NCBI GenBank assembly: GCA_020352595.1
Contig: CP070682.1
Coordinates: 1,207,519-1,213,714, forward strand
Source of the DNA: a bacterium
GTDB taxonomy: Bacteria; BMS3Abin14
Length of the DNA: 6,196 nucleotides
Reading direction: 5' to 3'
The translations under genes and the position numbers were made by a program. Shown here piece by piece: positions 5,259 through 6,196 of the stretch (the first letter of the stretch is position 1; each line of letters begins with the position of its first letter). The notes under the pieces are model-generated. The model did not search any database and had not been told where the DNA came from. It saw only the letters and a list, made by a program, of their open reading frames with translations.

Positions 5259-6196
5259 ATGCAGTACCCGGTATACAGGCCACGGAGGACCAGAAGGAAC
5301 GAGACGCTGCGCCGCATGGTCCGCGAGACGCGGCTTTCGGTGGACAACCTCATCTACCCGCTCTTCGTCGTTCACGGCGAGGGCATCAGGAAGGGGATCG
5401 GCTCCATGCCCGGCGTCTTCCAGCTCTCGGTGGACGAGATCGTCAAGGAGTGCCGGGAATCCTGGGACCTGGGGATCCCGGCCGTCATCCTTTTCGGGAT
5501 CCCCCGGGAGAAGGACGAGATGGCCAGCGAGGCAAGCGACCCCGAAGGGTCCGTCCAGAAGGCGGTGCGGGCCATCAAGGAGGCTGTTCCCGACATGGTG
5601 GTGATCACCGACGTGTGCCTGTGCGAGTACACCAGCCACGGCCACTGCGGCGTCGTCCAGGGGAACGAGGTGCTCAACGACCCCACCCTCGAACTGCTGT
5701 CGAGGGCGGCCCTTTCCCACGCCCGGGCCGGGGCCGACATCGTCGCGCCGTCCGACATGATGGACGGAAGGGTGGCCGCTATCCGGGACCGCCTCGCCGA
5801 GGAAGGTTTCCAGGACGTGGTCATCATGTCCTACGCCGTGAAGTACGCCTCGGCCTTCTACGGGCCCTTCAGGGAGGCCGCCGAGTCCACGCCCCAGTTC
5901 GGGGACCGCAGGGCCTACCAGATGGACCCCCCCAATGCCGTGGAAGCGCTGCGCGAGCGGTTCGGTGGCGATCTCATCATCGCGACGGATGTCTGCCTGT
6001 GCGCCTACATTGACCATGGTCATTGCGGCGTGCTCCGCGACGGCGTCATCCTGAACGACGAGACGCTGGAACTGCTGGCCCGCGCCGCGTTGTCCCACGC
6101 CCGGGCCGGGGCCGACATCGTCGCGCCGTCCGACATGATGGACGGGAGGGTCGGAGCGATCCGCCAGGCCCTGGATGGCTCCGGGTACACGGAGAC
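5259..6196 (+). CDS. hemB: Porphobilinogen synthase, 5' part, with an abnormal internal duplication or chimeric junction
   Basis: HemB condenses two 5-aminolevulinate molecules into porphobilinogen. The frame is open from the ATG to the right edge: 312 full codons, no stop. Residues 1-225 are an ordinary zinc-type HemB. They include [19 protein letters not shown] at the N-terminus, the zinc site C120, C122 and C130 in [21 protein letters not shown] at 165-172, and the first active-site lysine K195 in [15 protein letters not shown]. These positions match E. coli numbering. After [14 protein letters not shown] (220-233), the family continues to the Schiff-base lysine (K247 in E. coli, in MVKPALPYLD). 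Here the frame instead returns to a second middle region: D244[12 protein letters not shown], then SDMMDGRV again at 291-298. The Schiff-base lysine is therefore absent from the visible part. As read, the product would exceed the usual 320-340 residues, probably reaching about 450. The family call is secure. Whether the fusion is real, a pseudogene or an assembly error is not decided by this window. Confidence 0.93.
   Translation, partial: MQYPVYRPRRTRRNETLRRMVRETRLSVDNLIYPLFVVHGEGIRKGIGSMPGVFQLSVDEIVKECRESWDLGIPAVILFGIPREKDEMASEASDPEGSVQKAVRAIKEAVPDMVVITDVCLCEYTSHGHCGVVQGNEVLNDPTLELLSRAALSHARAGADIVAPSDMMDGRVAAIRDRLAEEGFQDVVIMSYAVKYASAFYGPFREAAESTPQFGDRRAYQMDPPNAVEALRERFGGDLIIATDVCLCAYIDHGHCGVLRDGVILNDETLELLARAALSHARAGADIVAPSDMMDGRVGAIRQALDGSGYTE
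5565..5816 (+). repeat. hemB internal duplication, first copy
   Basis: Codons 103-186 of hemB form the expected, native-position copy of the middle region (zinc-binding loop to the strand before K195). From codon 118 on it aligns without gaps to the second copy 378 bases (126 codons) downstream. Over residues 118-186 about 49 of 69 are identical between copies. At the left end, AVRAIKE here resembles AVEALRE at the junction. Confidence 0.85.
5715..5767 (+). repeat. Perfect 53-base direct repeat, first copy
   Basis: This block encodes [18 protein letters not shown]. It is identical base for base to 6093-6145, at a distance of 378 bases. The sequence just outside differs at many positions. Confidence 0.95.
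5940..6194 (+). repeat. hemB internal duplication, second divergent copy
   Basis: Codons 228-312 repeat the HemB middle region in place of the C-terminal third. Zinc ligands are repeated as C246, C248 and C256. Outside the perfect 53-base block the copy differs in residues ([16 protein letters not shown] against [16 protein letters not shown]) and in codon choice: GAT at D238, D244 and D306, and CAT at H253 and H255. The preceding part of the gene uses GAC for all 15 Asp and CAC for all 4 His. It therefore looks like hemB from another lineage rather than a recent copy of the same gene. Confidence 0.85.
6093..6145 (+). repeat. Perfect 53-base direct repeat, second copy
   Basis: This block is identical to 5715-5767. 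It is bounded by a G against T difference on the left (6092 against 5714) and a G against A difference on the right (6146 against 5768). Confidence 0.95.

Noticed and set aside
5254..5604. Plus-strand frame of 116 codons starting 5 bases before the hemB ATG
   Set aside because: Wrong frame: the true hemB frame from 5259 matches the family throughout, while this one gives an Arg/Ser-rich shadow.
4743..6098. Minus-strand frame of 451 codons opposite hemD and hemB
   Set aside because: It is antisense to hemD and hemB, whose motifs are unmistakable. Its composition is that of a shadow of GC-rich codons, and it spans the hemB junction without any protein signature.
5259..6196. Two separate hemB genes in tandem
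   Set aside because: The second copy has no stop codon before it, no start and no ribosome site, and it lacks the HemB N-terminal arm. It begins mid-domain in the same frame, so it is a fusion rather than a second gene.

Overview
This GC-rich window reads as one continuous, plus-strand gene cluster, cut at both ends. It runs: end of rnfA, rnfB, a CcsA/HemX-type heme-handling membrane protein, hemA, hemC, hemD and the start of hemB. Apart from one 127-base gap between hemA and hemC, the genes are 4 to 19 bases apart, with no convincing terminator between them, so co-transcription is likely. The position of rnfA-rnfB at the end of the Rnf genes fits the rnfCDGEAB order known from anaerobes. Together with a ccsA/hemX-hemA-hemC-hemD-hemB run, this suggests an anaerobic bacterium, perhaps a Desulfobacterota (deltaproteobacterial) lineage. 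That placement is inference; no rRNA or other marker is present.

Region 1-1269 holds the last two subunits of the Rnf ferredoxin:NAD+ oxidoreductase, a membrane complex that couples electron transfer to ion pumping. RnfB is the long form, with cysteine motifs for up to seven iron-sulfur clusters. Region 1289-2107 encodes a polytopic membrane protein with the tryptophan-rich WWD motif of cytochrome c assembly proteins. Regions 2116-3387 and 3515-6196 encode the route from glutamyl-tRNA to uroporphyrinogen III: glutamyl-tRNA reductase, porphobilinogen deaminase, uroporphyrinogen-III synthase and porphobilinogen synthase. HemL (glutamate-1-semialdehyde aminomutase) is not in the window. The cluster therefore joins energy conservation, cytochrome c maturation and tetrapyrrole supply.

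Two things are out of the ordinary. First, hemB begins normally, but at about codon 226-233, where the last third of the enzyme should follow, the reading frame jumps back to a second, divergent copy of the zinc-binding middle region and stays open to the window edge. The two copies are about 71% identical in protein over 69 residues, share a perfect 53-base block, and differ in codon use. The product is either a hemB with an internal partial duplication or, more probably, a chimera of two hemB genes (natural recombination or assembly error). Second, the hemA-hemC gap carries 7-base tandem repeats in two opposed arrays that can form an RNA hairpin just upstream of hemC. They include five GATC sites spaced exactly 7 bases apart and are overlapped by a possible short leader reading frame.
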